64,000 nucleotides of DNA. It comes from Polynucleobacter sp. Latsch14-2. Lineage in GTDB: Bacteria; Pseudomonadota; Gammaproteobacteria; Burkholderiales; Burkholderiaceae. This document shows positions 46,859-56,220 of the stretch, one piece after another; the stretch's first letter is position 1, and each line of letters begins with the position of its first letter. Made by a program: the position numbers and the translations under genes. The notes below the pieces were generated by a model. The model saw nothing but the letters and a program-made list of their open reading frames with translations. It ran no database searches and was not told the origin of the DNA. The stretch lies in contig NZ_JACVPL010000001.1 of NCBI RefSeq assembly GCF_018881925.1, positions 186,001-250,000 on the forward strand, read 5' to 3'.

Positions 46859-48443
46859 CAGCCCCATCACTGCGTGGATCCCAGCCCCCACGTAATGTGC
46901 CTGAGGGTTCGCGAATAATGCAACCTGCATGGCCAACGGTCTCATCAAATGCATCGAGCATTTCGATTTCGTGGCCTAAAGCATGTAATTCTTTAGCAAC
47001 CCATGGACTAAAGCGAGATTCGAGTTTGAGGCTGTCGCTAGTTTGCCCCCAAGTACGACCTAGCAACCAACGGGGACGGCTAATGGCATCTTGTGGATCT
47101 AGGCCATAAGTTGCTGTGCGGGTAAATACAGCGCATTGTGTTTGGGGTTGACCATCACCACCCATCGTTCCGTACACCATTTGGCGGCCATCATTAAAGA
47201 GAGCGAGCGCTGGATTGAGGGTGTGAAATGGTTTTCGATAGGGCTCTAGATGATTAAGTGCTTTCGGGTCTAGCGAAAAGCTACAGCCACGGTTTTGCCA
47301 GTTGACGCCAGATTGAGGTAATACGATTCCAGCACCAAATTCATGATAAATACTTTGGATAAAAGAAACGGAATTTCCTTGCCCATCAATCACGCCCATC
47401 CAAATAGTGTCGGCAGGCCCTTTACCTTGGCCCCAAGGAAGCGCTTTTTCAGGATCAATATTTTTAGCAAGTTTTTTTAAAAAAGCGGGGGCTAAAAATG
47501 ATTGCGCATTTTTTACCATGTATGCAGGATCAGTAACAAACTTATCGCGAACTTTGAAGGCTTGCTTGGTTGCTTCAACACAATGATGAACATATTGAGC
47601 GCTATCGACTTGGAAGCGTTTCAGATTGAGTTGGTCCAAGATGCCAATGATCATTAATGACACAACCCCTTGCGTAGGTGGCGTCATGTTGTAGACATTA
47701 CCCAGGCTGTGCTTTAACTCAAGAGGATCAATCAGCTTTGCCTGATGGCGATGCAAGTCATCCAGGCGAAGAGGGCTGCCAATGTCAGTTAGCTCTTTTG
47801 CGAGCAAATTAGCTAAGTCACCACGGTAATAATCTTCCGTTCCTTTTCGGGCAATTTGCCTTAAGGTTTTCGCTAAGCGCTCTTGTTTAAAAATGCTACC
47901 AAGTGCAGGCGCTTTTCCATCAACTAAAAAGGTTTCAGAAAAGCCGGGTATGGGAGTTAATTCTTCGCACTTCTTGGCGGTGAGGCTAGATTGACTGTAT
48001 GTCACAGGTACGCCAGCTTGAGCATATTGAATTGCATCAGCCAGCAAACGAGAAAGAGGCATCTTCCCTTTAAGCGCCTGTTTCGAAAGTCGATGCGCTG
48101 CACCCCAACCGGAAATAGTTCCAGCGACAGTGTTTGCTGCTACGGACCCTCGAAATGGAATTGCTTTAGTGATGCCACGTTCTGCATACCACTGCTTAGT
48201 TGCAAGCCCAGCTGCAGCGCCACATGCGTCAATGCCGCCCATAGCCTTGCCGGGAGAGTGGATGACCCAGAAGGAATCACCGCCAATAGAATTCATGTGC
48301 GGGTAGACGACTGCAATAGTCGCAGCTGCCGCCACCATTGCTTCTAAGGCATTTCCGCCTTCCCTTAAAACTGCTAGAGCAGATTCTGAAGCAAGCGAAT
48401 GTGGCGCCACTGCCATCCCACGAATACCCCATTTTTGCTGCAT
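46845..48443 (-). CDS. ggt: Gamma-glutamyltransferase family protein
   Basis: A 532-residue Ntn-hydrolase proenzyme. The likely nucleophile threonine that begins the small subunit is in GPADTIWMGVIDGQGNSV (about residue 365), where classical enzymes have TTHxSV; here the second threonine is isoleucine and the histidine is tryptophan. The large-subunit glycine motif YGTMGGDGQPQTQ and the N-terminal GGNALEAMVAAAATIAVV are present. No signal peptide is evident, so it may be cytoplasmic. The variant motif and lack of a signal suggest a non-glutathione member. Divergent from the MHS transporter. Confidence 0.82.
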   Translation of the reverse strand: MQQKWGIRGMAVAPHSLASESALAVLREGGNALEAMVAAAATIAVVYPHMNSIGGDSFWVIHSPGKAMGGIDACGAAAGLATKQWYAERGITKAIPFRGSVAANTVAGTISGWGAAHRLSKQALKGKMPLSRLLADAIQYAQAGVPVTYSQSSLTAKKCEELTPIPGFSETFLVDGKAPALGSIFKQERLAKTLRQIARKGTEDYYRGDLANLLAKELTDIGSPLRLDDLHRHQAKLIDPLELKHSLGNVYNMTPPTQGVVSLMIIGILDQLNLKRFQVDSAQYVHHCVEATKQAFKVRDKFVTDPAYMVKNAQSFLAPAFLKKLAKNIDPEKALPWGQGKGPADTIWMGVIDGQGNSVSFIQSIYHEFGAGIVLPQSGVNWQNRGCSFSLDPKALNHLEPYRKPFHTLNPALALFNDGRQMVYGTMGGDGQPQTQCAVFTRTATYGLDPQDAISRPRWLLGRTWGQTSDSLKLESRFSPWVAKELHALGHEIEMLDAFDETVGHAGCIIREPSGTLRGGWDPRSDGAVSAF

Positions 48444-48614
48444 ATATTGCTCTCCGGATGATTTGTTGCTATTTGCACTAATAACATTGTAGAACTCGGG
48501 AAAACCCCGATCCCATTTGATGGGGAATTACCCTAACTAGTGGATTTCTATGAAAATTTTCACCGCATAATTGGCTCGTTGTTTATTTTCTATAAAAATA
48601 GTTAGGAGCTACTG

Positions 48615-50285
48615 ATGTCAACATCAACTAAAGCAGCCCCAATGACCGCTGAAGAGCGCAAAGTTATTTTTGCTTCCTCTTTAGGTACGGTTTTTGAGTG
48701 GTACGACTTTTATCTTTACGGTTCATTGGCTGCAGTTATTGCCAAGCAGTTCTTCTCAGGCTTAGATGCGGGTTCCGCCTTCATTTTCGCTTTATTGGCA
48801 TTTGCTGCCGGCTTTATCGTGCGCCCTTTTGGTGCCTTGGTATTTGGTCGCTTGGGCGATTTGATTGGTCGTAAGTACACCTTCTTGGTGACTATTTTAA
48901 TTATGGGCGGCGCGACATTTATCGTCGGTATTTTGCCAAACTACGCCACGATTGGTGTAGCTGCTCCTGTGATCTTGATTGCATTGCGCATGCTTCAAGG
49001 TTTGGCTTTGGGTGGCGAGTATGGCGGTGCTGCAACTTATGTTGCTGAGCATGCTCCTCATGGTAAGCGTGGCGCATATACCGCCTGGATTCAGACAACG
49101 GCTACCCTTGGCTTGTTCTTATCCTTGCTCGTGATTTTGTTTACCCGTGAATTCACGGGCGCAGACTTCGAAGTTTGGGGCTGGCGGATACCTTTCATCG
49201 TGTCTATTGCATTGTTGGCAGTTTCAGTTTGGATTCGCTTGTCCATGAATGAATCTCCAGCTTTCAAGAAGATGAAAGACGAAGGTAAATTATCTAAAGC
49301 GCCTTTGACAGAGTCATTTGGTCAGTGGAAGAACTTAAAGATTGTTATCTTGGCATTGTTTGGTTTGGTTGCAGGCCAAGCGGTGGTTTGGTATACAGGC
49401 CAGTTCTATGCTTTGTTCTATCTCACCCAAGTATTAAAAGTAGATGCTAAAACTGCAAACTTATTGATTGCAGCTTCTTTAGTAGTTGGCACACCGTTCT
49501 TTGTCGTATTCGGTAGCTTGTCGGACAAGATTGGCCGCAAGGTCATCATCATGGCTGGCTTGTTGTTGGCTGTTATTACTTACATTCCAAATACACCAGT
49601 TTCAGTATTTAATGCCTTGACCCACTTTGCCAATCCAGCATTGGAAAAAGCCATGGCAAATGCACCAGCAACGATTACTGCTGATGTAAATGAATGTACG
49701 TTCCAGTTCAACCCAACAGGTACTGCTAAGTTCACAAGTTCTTGCGATATTGCAAAACAAGTGATGGCTTCGAACTCTGCCAGCTACACTACCGTTGCTG
49801 CGCCTGCTGGCACAGTCGCTGTTGTGAAGATTGGCGATCTCGAAATCCCTGGCTATACAGCTAAAGGCTTGGACCCTGCCGATGCAAAAGCAAAGGATGC
49901 TGAGTTTAAGAAAGCTATTCGTGAGGCATTGAACAAAGAAGGTTACCCAGTTAAGGCTGATCCAGCTCAGATTAACTATGTAGCTGTTTTCTTCTTACTG
50001 CTTTACCTCGTGATTTTGGTAACGATGGTGTATGGTCCGATCGCAGCTATGTTAGTTGAGATGTTCCCAACCCGTATTCGTTATACATCTATGTCCTTGC
50101 CATACCACATTGGTAATGGTTGGTTCGGCGGCTTATTGCCAACGATCTCCTTTGCCTTGGTGGCGCAGAACGGTAATATTTACTATGGTCTCTGGTACCC
50201 AATCATTATTGCTGCAATGACATTGGTTATCGGTGTGCTCTTCGTTCGCGAAACGAAAGACGTAGATATCTATGCACGTGACTAA
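48615..50285 (+). CDS. MHS-family metabolite:H+ symporter with periplasmic insert (MFS)
   Basis: A 556-residue major-facilitator protein of the ProP/KgtP group. The conserved SSLGTVFEWYDFYLYGSLAA start, GRLGDLIGRKYTF loop and MLQGLALGGEYGGAATYVAEH motif are present. Unlike E. coli ProP it carries about 125 extra residues between membrane spans 9 and 10, predicted to be periplasmic, with two cysteines (NECTFQF and TSSCDIAK). Substrates of the family are carboxylates or osmolytes; the specific one is unknown. It ends at an intrinsic terminator. Confidence 0.88.
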   Translation: MSTSTKAAPMTAEERKVIFASSLGTVFEWYDFYLYGSLAAVIAKQFFSGLDAGSAFIFALLAFAAGFIVRPFGALVFGRLGDLIGRKYTFLVTILIMGGATFIVGILPNYATIGVAAPVILIALRMLQGLALGGEYGGAATYVAEHAPHGKRGAYTAWIQTTATLGLFLSLLVILFTREFTGADFEVWGWRIPFIVSIALLAVSVWIRLSMNESPAFKKMKDEGKLSKAPLTESFGQWKNLKIVILALFGLVAGQAVVWYTGQFYALFYLTQVLKVDAKTANLLIAASLVVGTPFFVVFGSLSDKIGRKVIIMAGLLLAVITYIPNTPVSVFNALTHFANPALEKAMANAPATITADVNECTFQFNPTGTAKFTSSCDIAKQVMASNSASYTTVAAPAGTVAVVKIGDLEIPGYTAKGLDPADAKAKDAEFKKAIREALNKEGYPVKADPAQINYVAVFFLLLYLVILVTMVYGPIAAMLVEMFPTRIRYTSMSLPYHIGNGWFGGLLPTISFALVAQNGNIYYGLWYPIIIAAMTLVIGVLFVRETKDVDIYARD

Positions 50286-50310
50286 GTTGTTTTAGTCTGC
50301 AGTAAATTGA

Positions 50311-50341
50311 AAACCCGATCACTTAGTGGTCGGGTTTTTTT
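50311..50341. terminator. Intrinsic terminator shared by the MHS transporter and MOSC genes
   Basis: AAACCCGATCAC at 50311-50322 pairs with GTGGTCGGGTTT at 50326-50337 (one G-T pair), followed by T residues to 50341. On the minus strand an A-rich upstream gives a T tract too, so it can end both converging genes. Confidence 0.88.
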
Positions 50342-50951
50342 ATTCCCACAAATTTTTCTGATGACTACCGTTGAGGAGCGCTGCATTTTGGGCTGCAATA
50401 GAGATTTTTTTGGAACCATGTATATGTTTAATCTCTGCGCCAGCGGCAATGACACCTTCCTGATGAACCCTCAAATACCAACCACTGCATCCTGATTGCA
50501 GCATTGCTTTTGCAGCGCCTTTGTAACCCATGGCAGCATTAAATTTAAAGCAAGGCTCGCGTAATTTGACAACCGAAAATTCAAGTCCGCCAATGATTAA
50601 TGTGTCGCCAACATAGACCTGACTTTCCAGTAAGCCCTCGATGGTGAAATTTTCACCGATAGCGCCGTATTGAAGCGCCACTGTTTTTTTGGTTTCTCGG
50701 GTCAATAACTCATTCCAAAAAGCATAGTGTTCTGCGGGATACGTATAAATAGCCTTTTCAATTCCACCATGCACTGAGCGATCTGCTTGTTCATCGTCTT
50801 TAACGCCTAGATTGGTAATCACAACGGGGCTAGGGTTACTTAGGTCACTAATTGAACGTTTGCGAATCGCTGACGTGACTGCTTTTTCATTGGATTGATG
50901 CTCGCCAAAGAGTGGGGCAACTTTGCCACAAGAGATAGATAGGAGTCGCAT
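50340..50951 (-). CDS. MOSC-domain protein (YiiM-like)
   Basis: A 203-residue molybdenum-cofactor sulfurase C-terminal (MOSC) domain protein. The region GAIGENFTIEGLLE and the conserved cysteine in KLREPCFKFNAAMGY are typical of YiiM. Such proteins bind Mo cofactor and reduce N-hydroxylated compounds. The C-terminal GWYLRVHQEGVIAAG is family-like. It shares a terminator with the convergent transporter gene. Confidence 0.88.
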   Translation of the reverse strand: MRLLSISCGKVAPLFGEHQSNEKAVTSAIRKRSISDLSNPSPVVITNLGVKDDEQADRSVHGGIEKAIYTYPAEHYAFWNELLTRETKKTVALQYGAIGENFTIEGLLESQVYVGDTLIIGGLEFSVVKLREPCFKFNAAMGYKGAAKAMLQSGCSGWYLRVHQEGVIAAGAEIKHIHGSKKISIAAQNAALLNGSHQKNLWE

Positions 50952-51000
50952 GAGAGTTTTTGCCTGATAAGATCACATCATAAGCTGAAGAAAGCGAAAG

Positions 51001-51408
51001 ATGATTACATATTGCAGGGTTTTAGTGGCGGTGGTTTGTATGACATTTGGTCAGTTTGCACATGCCAAGTGGGATGAGGAGCGTGATGTCACTACCAATG
51101 GCAAAGAAGAGTTTGTCTATTACTACAAGACTAATGAGCAGGGTCAGAAGTTGGTGCTCGATAAATACATCAAGCGCTTAATCTTTATTCAGAAGGATCG
51201 CTTTCGGAAGCGCGTTATTAGTCAGATTAAGATTGATGGCTTGGAGATCGATGTGATGAGCGACCCCTTTTCGCACTACCCAGAACAAACCGCTATCACT
51301 TTTGACAATAAGGATGAAGTGCTTAAAAAGCTATTTCTGGCGAAGAAAATTGAGGTTTATCTGCATTATGGTCGCGAACCTGGGATGAGTACCTTTCAGA
51401 TTAAGTAG
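51001..51408 (+). CDS. Exported protein of unknown function
   Basis: 135 residues with a signal peptide of about 22 residues ending FAHA. The mature part is charged and beta-rich, with no cysteine and no motif I recognise (WDEERDVTTNGKEEFVYYY near the N-terminus). It stands alone between the MOSC gene and tRNA-Met. Start at 51001 is an ATG with weak GAAAG upstream. Confidence 0.7.
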   Translation: MITYCRVLVAVVCMTFGQFAHAKWDEERDVTTNGKEEFVYYYKTNEQGQKLVLDKYIKRLIFIQKDRFRKRVISQIKIDGLEIDVMSDPFSHYPEQTAITFDNKDEVLKKLFLAKKIEVYLHYGREPGMSTFQIK

Positions 51409-51462
51409 GTCGTAGCACTCTATTTAGACAGATGCGCTCCCATCCTTTATAATTTCCAGTTC

Positions 51463-51539
51463 GGCGATTTAGCTCAGTTGGTTAGAGCGATGGAATCATA
51501 ATCCACAGGTCCGGGGTTCGAATCCCTGAATCGCCACCA
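51463..51539 (+). tRNA. tRNA-Met (anticodon CAT), elongator type
   Basis: A 77-nt cloverleaf with the CCA end encoded. Acceptor GGCGATT pairs with AATCGCC; D arm GCTC/GAGC; anticodon loop ATCATAA with CAT; T stem CGGGG/CCCTG with the TTCGAAT loop. The first pair is G-C, excluding initiator tRNA. A CAT anticodon could instead be the Ile2 tRNA whose C34 is modified, but the GGAATCATAATCC anticodon arm resembles betaproteobacterial elongator Met. One mismatch (A-C) is at the top of the anticodon stem. Confidence 0.93.
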
Positions 51540-51543
51540 AATC

Positions 51544-51576
51544 AAAAGGCCATTGCCAAGCGGTAGTGGCCTTTTT
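51544..51576 (+). terminator. Terminator after tRNA-Met
   Basis: AAAAGGCCATTGCC at 51544-51557 pairs with GGTAGTGGCCTTTT at 51562-51575 (two G-T pairs) around AAGC, followed by T residues. It lies 4 bp after the tRNA's CCA. Confidence 0.88.
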
Positions 51577-51599
51577 CTTAGGTCTCTTGGGCGCTCAAT

Positions 51600-52133
51600 A
51601 TGGCTAAGTTTTGGAATTTCATCCTTTTTCAGCTTGGTTGGTTTGCCTGTGTATGGGGCGCAGCCAACCAAAAAGTCCTTTGGGCTGTTATCGGGACAAT
51701 GGCCTACATTGTTTTTCATATTTGGCGGTCAGATACGCCAAAATTAGAGTTAGCTCTATTGGTTAAGGCTGTTATGTACGGAGTAAGTGCTGACACACTT
51801 ATTATGTATTTGGATCTATTGGACTTTAGGGATAACTGGCCTGTGCCATATCTGTCACCGGTATGGATGTGGGTCCTATGGGCTTTGGTGGCTAGTACCA
51901 TTAATAGTTCCTTATCTTGGCTTAGGGGTAGACCTCTTTTGGGCGCTATTTTAGGTGCTATATCCGGGCCAATGTCTTATGAGGCTGGGGTAAGGATGGG
52001 GGCAGGTACCTGGGGTCCAAGAGGGCAGGTAATGGGGATGTTGCTAATAGCCGTCATCTGGGGCATTGCAATACCACTCTTCTTTTATTGGGATCGCAAG
52101 GCTTTAGGTAAAGGCTTAATCAAAAATCCGTAA
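51600..52133 (+). CDS. DUF2878 family membrane protein
   Basis: A 177-residue protein with about six hydrophobic spans. The opening FWNFILFQLGWFACVWGAA, the MYLDLLDF and the WALVASTINSSLSWLRG segments resemble DUF2878, a family of unknown function (YfaV region proteins). No obvious partner gene adjoins it; recA follows in the same direction after 119 bp. Confidence 0.78.
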   Translation: MAKFWNFILFQLGWFACVWGAANQKVLWAVIGTMAYIVFHIWRSDTPKLELALLVKAVMYGVSADTLIMYLDLLDFRDNWPVPYLSPVWMWVLWALVASTINSSLSWLRGRPLLGAILGAISGPMSYEAGVRMGAGTWGPRGQVMGMLLIAVIWGIAIPLFFYWDRKALGKGLIKNP

Positions 52134-52161
52134 TGACAACAAAAAAGGTGCTTGCAATAAG

Positions 52162-52181
52162 TACTGTTTTTATATACAGTG
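52162..52181. promoter_or_regulatory. LexA (SOS) box of recA
   Basis: The sequence has TACTGT at 52162-52167 and ATACAGTG at 52174-52181, the CTG-N10-CAG form of the E. coli SOS box. A TTGCAA hexamer at 52152-52157 could be the -35 region. It is about 72 bp before the recA start. Control by LexA is therefore likely; lexA itself is not in the window. Confidence 0.88.
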
Positions 52182-52252
52182 ACTATTAAGTTGTTCGATA
52201 ACAGAAGAAATTTCGGAAATAAGCCCAATACATAGCGAAAAGGAATTGAAAA

Positions 52253-53344
52253 ATGGCCCTGGATGATAAGAAAAAATCAGCCTCATCAGAATTCGAGGGG
52301 ATGAGTGGAGATAAGCAAAAGGCACTAACGGCAGCCTTGGCGCAAATAGAAAAGCAATTCGGCAAGGGCTCCATCATGAGATTGGGCGATGCCGAGATCA
52401 ATCAGGATATTCAAGTGGTATCGAGCGGATCTCTCGGTTTGGATATAGCGCTTGGAGTTGGTGGTATAGCACGTGGCCGTGTCATTGAGATATACGGACC
52501 AGAATCTTCCGGTAAAACAACCTTAACCTTGCATGCGATTGCAGAAATGCAAAAACTGGGTGGAACTTGCGCATTTATTGATGCCGAGCATGCATTGGAT
52601 GTTCAATATGCATCACGCTTGGGCGTGGACGTAAACAATCTATTGATCTCACAGCCAGATACTGGTGAGCAAGCCTTGGAAATTGCTGATGCGCTAGTGC
52701 GTTCAGGTTCGATTGATTTGATTGTCATTGACTCGGTAGCAGCCTTGGTTCCAAGGGCCGAGATTGAAGGCGATATGGGTGATTCATTACCAGGCTTACA
52801 GGCGCGCTTAATGAGTCAAGCTTTACGGAAGTTGACAGGGGCTATTAAGCGCACCAACACAACCGTAATCTTTATTAACCAGATTCGCATGAAAATTGGC
52901 GTGATGTTTGGTTCTCCAGAAACCACTACTGGTGGTAATGCGCTCAAGTTCTACGCATCTATGCGCTTGGATATACGCCGCATTGGCAGTATTAAGAAGG
53001 GTGATGAGGTTGTAGGTAATGAAACCCGAGTCAAAGTGGTGAAGAATAAAGTTTCTCCACCATTCCGCGAAGCAATTTTTGACATCATGTACGGCGCTGG
53101 TATTTCGAGAGAAGGCGAAATTATCGACATGGGCGTTGAGGCTGATCTCGTTGAGAAATCGGGATCTTGGTATAGCTATAACGGCGACCGCATCGGACAG
53201 GGTAAAGATAATGTGCGTGAGTTCTTAAAAGAAAACCCAGCAATTGCTCAAGATATTGAAGCAAAAATTCGTGCGAAGTTGGGCGTAAAAGCTGGAACTG
53301 CAGTAGTGAGTGATGTATTGAGCGCAGAAGAGGAAGTTGAATAG
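52253..53344 (+). CDS. recA: Recombinase RecA
   Basis: ATP-dependent strand-exchange protein and LexA co-protease. Walker A is [10 protein letters not shown] at about residue 82, Walker [13 protein letters not shown] and the DNA-binding loop [20 protein letters not shown] follow. 363 residues with an acidic tail ending SAEEEVE. RBS AAGGAATTG. It carries a LexA box upstream and is followed by recX. Confidence 0.99.
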   Translation: MALDDKKKSASSEFEGMSGDKQKALTAALAQIEKQFGKGSIMRLGDAEINQDIQVVSSGSLGLDIALGVGGIARGRVIEIYGPESSGKTTLTLHAIAEMQKLGGTCAFIDAEHALDVQYASRLGVDVNNLLISQPDTGEQALEIADALVRSGSIDLIVIDSVAALVPRAEIEGDMGDSLPGLQARLMSQALRKLTGAIKRTNTTVIFINQIRMKIGVMFGSPETTTGGNALKFYASMRLDIRRIGSIKKGDEVVGNETRVKVVKNKVSPPFREAIFDIMYGAGISREGEIIDMGVEADLVEKSGSWYSYNGDRIGQGKDNVREFLKENPAIAQDIEAKIRAKLGVKAGTAVVSDVLSAEEEVE

Positions 53345-53348
53345 TTCG

Positions 53349-53873
53349 ATGTCAGAACTAGGTGGCAAAACAAAACAAAGCCCGAGTCTAAAAGCTCGGG
53401 CTTTGCGCCTTTTATCTCTACGCGAATATAGCCGCAAAGAACTGGCAGGTAAGCTAGAGGAGTCTGCTGCGAGGTACGCCAAGCTTGTCTCAAAAGAGGG
53501 TGAGAATGAGTCAGCCCCACCTACCAAGCCTATAGTCCTGCAAATTCAAGAGGTGCTAGACGACTTCGAAGCTAGGGGTTGGCTCTCGGATGATCGCTTT
53601 GCAGAAGCTTTGGTGAGGCGTAGAAGTGAGCGGTATGGGGTACGCAAAATACAAGATGAGCTACAGAGGGCTGGGGTTGACGGATGCAAGACTGTAGAGC
53701 TTATTCAGGGATTACGTGAGACGGAGTATCAGCGCGCCAAAGAGTTATGGTTAAAAAAGTTTGGCGTGCCAGCTCAAGAGCAAAAAGAGCGGGCTCGGCA
53801 GTACCGTTTTTTAGCATCCAAGGGATTTAGTTCTGAGGTGGTCTCAAAAGTACTGGGTGGGCGTTTTGACTAG
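53349..53873 (+). CDS. recX: Regulatory protein RecX
   Basis: It inhibits RecA filament growth. The protein (174 residues) has three-helix repeats: ALRLLSLREYSRKELAGKL, DFEARGWLSDDRFAEALVRRRSERYG and ARQYRFLASKGFSSEVVSKVL. I use the ATG at 53349, 4 bp after the recA stop; an in-frame TTG at 53337 overlaps recA. An 11-bp hairpin lies inside its first 20 codons and may limit read-through from recA. Confidence 0.95.
   Translation: MSELGGKTKQSPSLKARALRLLSLREYSRKELAGKLEESAARYAKLVSKEGENESAPPTKPIVLQIQEVLDDFEARGWLSDDRFAEALVRRRSERYGVRKIQDELQRAGVDGCKTVELIQGLRETEYQRAKELWLKKFGVPAQEQKERARQYRFLASKGFSSEVVSKVLGGRFD
53376..53405 (+). promoter_or_regulatory. Hairpin attenuator in the recA-recX junction, inside recX
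   Basis: CAAAGCCCGAG at 53376-53386 pairs perfectly with CTCGGGCTTTG at 53395-53405 (11 bp, eight-base loop), followed by CGCCTTTTATC. A short T run a few bases downstream makes termination plausible but weak. In E. coli a terminator between recA and recX lets only a few percent of transcripts reach recX; here the hairpin sits in codons 10-19 of recX instead. Confidence 0.75.
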
Positions 53874-54059
53874 GGCAACTACGGATTAGCAAAGCGTAAT
53901 TGCCGCGTTGCAGCATGCTAGACTTGCATAGTCGGTAAAACCAATCTCATTTATACAAAAAAGCTAGATTTAGCGAATAAAGGGTAAATCTGAGACATAG
54001 TCGAATCGACTTTGTTAATCCTCATCGCTTGCTAAAAAGATACCGTTTCTGGAGTAATT

Positions 54060-55229
54060 ATGAAAATTCACGAGTACCAAGGCAAAGAACTTCTGCGCCA
54101 ATTTAATGTGCCTGTTCCAAATGGCATCCCTGCATTTAGTGTTGATGAGGCAATAAAAGTTGCTGAAAAATTGGGTGGCCCAGTTTGGGTTGTCAAGGCG
54201 CAGATTCATGCAGGTGGTCGCGGCAAAGGCGGCGGCGTGAAATTAGCCAAAAGCTTGGATGAGGTCAAAAAATACGCTTCTGAAATTTTGGGCATGCAGC
54301 TCAAAACTCATCAAACAGGACCAGAGGGTCAAAAAGTAAATCGCCTCTTGATTGAAGATGGTGCAGACATTAAAAAAGAGTATTACTTCAGTATCGTTAC
54401 GGATCGTGCAACACAAAAGAATGTCATCATGGCCTCTAGTGAGGGCGGTATGGACATCGAGGAAGTTGCTGAGTCGCATCCAGAAAAAATTATCAAAGTA
54501 TTTGTTGATCCATTGATCGGCTTAACGGATGCTGATTGCGACATCGTGGCTAAAGGCATTGGTGTACCAGATGCATCTATTCCTATGGCGCGTGACGTGT
54601 TTAAGAATTTGTACAAAACCTATTGGGATACCGATGCTTCTCTAGTGGAGATTAACCCATTGATTCTTGAGGGTAACGGCAAGATCAAGGCTCTTGATGC
54701 AAAGTTTAATTTTGATCCAAATGCTTTGTATCGCCATCCTGAAATCGTTGCTTATCGCGATATTGATGAAGAAGACGCAGCAGAAATCGAAGCCTCTAAG
54801 TTTGATCTTGCTTATATCTCTTTAGATGGCAATATTGGTTGCTTGGTCAATGGTGCTGGTTTAGCGATGGCAACTATGGACACTATTAAGTTATTTGGCG
54901 GCGAGCCAGCGAACTTCTTAGATGTGGGCGGCGGTGCGACAGCTGAAAAAGTAACTGAAGCATTTAAGATCATGCTCAAGAACAAGAGTGTTGAGGCTAT
55001 TTTGGTAAACATCTTTGGTGGCATCATGCGTTGCGATGTGATTGCTGATGGTGTGGTTACGGCATGTAAAGCAGTGAACTTAACTGTGCCTTTGGTTGTG
55101 CGTATGAAGGGTACAAACGAAGAATTAGGTAAGAAGATTCTTGCTGATTCTGGTTTGCCAATCATTAGCGCCGATTCAATGGCTGAAGCGGCTACTAAAG
55201 TAGTTGCTGCTGTTGCCAAAAACAAATAA
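54060..55229 (+). CDS. sucC: Succinyl-CoA synthetase beta subunit
   Basis: TCA-cycle enzyme that couples succinyl-CoA cleavage to nucleotide triphosphate formation. N-terminal ATP-grasp domain: [19 protein letters not shown] and [20 protein letters not shown]. Ligase domain: [19 protein letters not shown] and [14 protein letters not shown]. 389 residues. The 187-bp gap behind recX holds an AGTCGAATCGACT palindrome (53999-54011) and no gene; I see nothing else there. Confidence 0.98.
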   Translation: MKIHEYQGKELLRQFNVPVPNGIPAFSVDEAIKVAEKLGGPVWVVKAQIHAGGRGKGGGVKLAKSLDEVKKYASEILGMQLKTHQTGPEGQKVNRLLIEDGADIKKEYYFSIVTDRATQKNVIMASSEGGMDIEEVAESHPEKIIKVFVDPLIGLTDADCDIVAKGIGVPDASIPMARDVFKNLYKTYWDTDASLVEINPLILEGNGKIKALDAKFNFDPNALYRHPEIVAYRDIDEEDAAEIEASKFDLAYISLDGNIGCLVNGAGLAMATMDTIKLFGGEPANFLDVGGGATAEKVTEAFKIMLKNKSVEAILVNIFGGIMRCDVIADGVVTACKAVNLTVPLVVRMKGTNEELGKKILADSGLPIISADSMAEAATKVVAAVAKNK

Positions 55230-55244
55230 TCAAGGAATTTCGAT

Positions 55245-56138
55245 ATGTCAATTTTGATTAATAAAAGCACCAAAGTCATTACGCAAGGCATTACCGGTAA
55301 GACCGGCCAGTTTCATACTGAAAAATGTCAGGAATATGCAAACGGAAAAAACTGTTTTGTTGCAGGCGTAAATCCAAAAAAAGCTGGCGAATCTATTTTT
55401 AATATTCCAATTTATGGAACCGTTAAAGAGGCTGCTCAACAAACTGGCGCTACCACTTCAGTGATTTATGTGCCACCTCCTGGTGCAGCCGCTGCGATCT
55501 GGGAGGCTGTTGAGGCTGATCTCGACTTTGTTATTTGTATTACCGAAGGTATTCCGGTGCGCGATATGTTGGAAGTGCGCAATAAGATGAAGGCGAAAGA
55601 AGCTAAAGGCGGCAAGAAGACTTTATTGCTTGGCCCTAACTGCCCAGGCATCATCACCCCAGATGAAATCAAGATTGGCATCATGCCAGGCCATATTCAT
55701 AAGAAAGGTCGCATTGGTGTTGTTAGTCGTTCTGGTACATTGACCTATGAGGCGGTAGGTCAGTTGACGGCAATCGGTTTGGGTCAATCCACTGCTGTAG
55801 GTATCGGTGGCGACCCAATTAACGGTTTAAAGCACATTGATATTATGAAGATGTTCAATGATGATCCAGAGACAGATGCAGTCATCATGATTGGTGAAAT
55901 TGGTGGGCCAGACGAAGCTGAAGCAGCCCGTTGGTGCAAAGATAATATGAAAAAGCCGGTCGTAGGCTTTATTGCTGGTGTAACGGCGCCTCCTGGAAAA
56001 CGTATGGGCCATGCTGGTGCATTGATTTCTGGGGGAGCTGATACTGCTGATGCCAAGCTTGCTGTAATGGAAGAGTGTGGCTTTAAGGTAACAAAGAACC
56101 CATCAGAAATGGCAGCTTTATTAAAAGCCATGTTGTAA
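55245..56138 (+). CDS. sucD: Succinyl-CoA synthetase alpha subunit
   Basis: It holds the CoA-binding fold ([18 protein letters not shown]) and the phosphorylated histidine in [18 protein letters not shown]. 297 residues is normal. It lies 15 bp after sucC and is followed by a terminator, so the two form their own operon. Confidence 0.98.
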   Translation: MSILINKSTKVITQGITGKTGQFHTEKCQEYANGKNCFVAGVNPKKAGESIFNIPIYGTVKEAAQQTGATTSVIYVPPPGAAAAIWEAVEADLDFVICITEGIPVRDMLEVRNKMKAKEAKGGKKTLLLGPNCPGIITPDEIKIGIMPGHIHKKGRIGVVSRSGTLTYEAVGQLTAIGLGQSTAVGIGGDPINGLKHIDIMKMFNDDPETDAVIMIGEIGGPDEAEAARWCKDNMKKPVVGFIAGVTAPPGKRMGHAGALISGGADTADAKLAVMEECGFKVTKNPSEMAALLKAML

Positions 56139-56150
56139 TTTAGTAATCCG

Positions 56151-56182
56151 AAAAGGATGCCATTAAATTGGTATCCTTTTTT
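56151..56182 (+). terminator. Terminator of sucCD
   Basis: AAAAGGATGCC at 56151-56161 pairs with GGTATCCTTTT at 56170-56180 (one G-T) with an eight-base loop and a T tract. Confidence 0.88.
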
Positions 56183-56220
56183 AGTGACTGGTAGTTAAAA
56201 CATAAAAAGCAGGAGACGGT

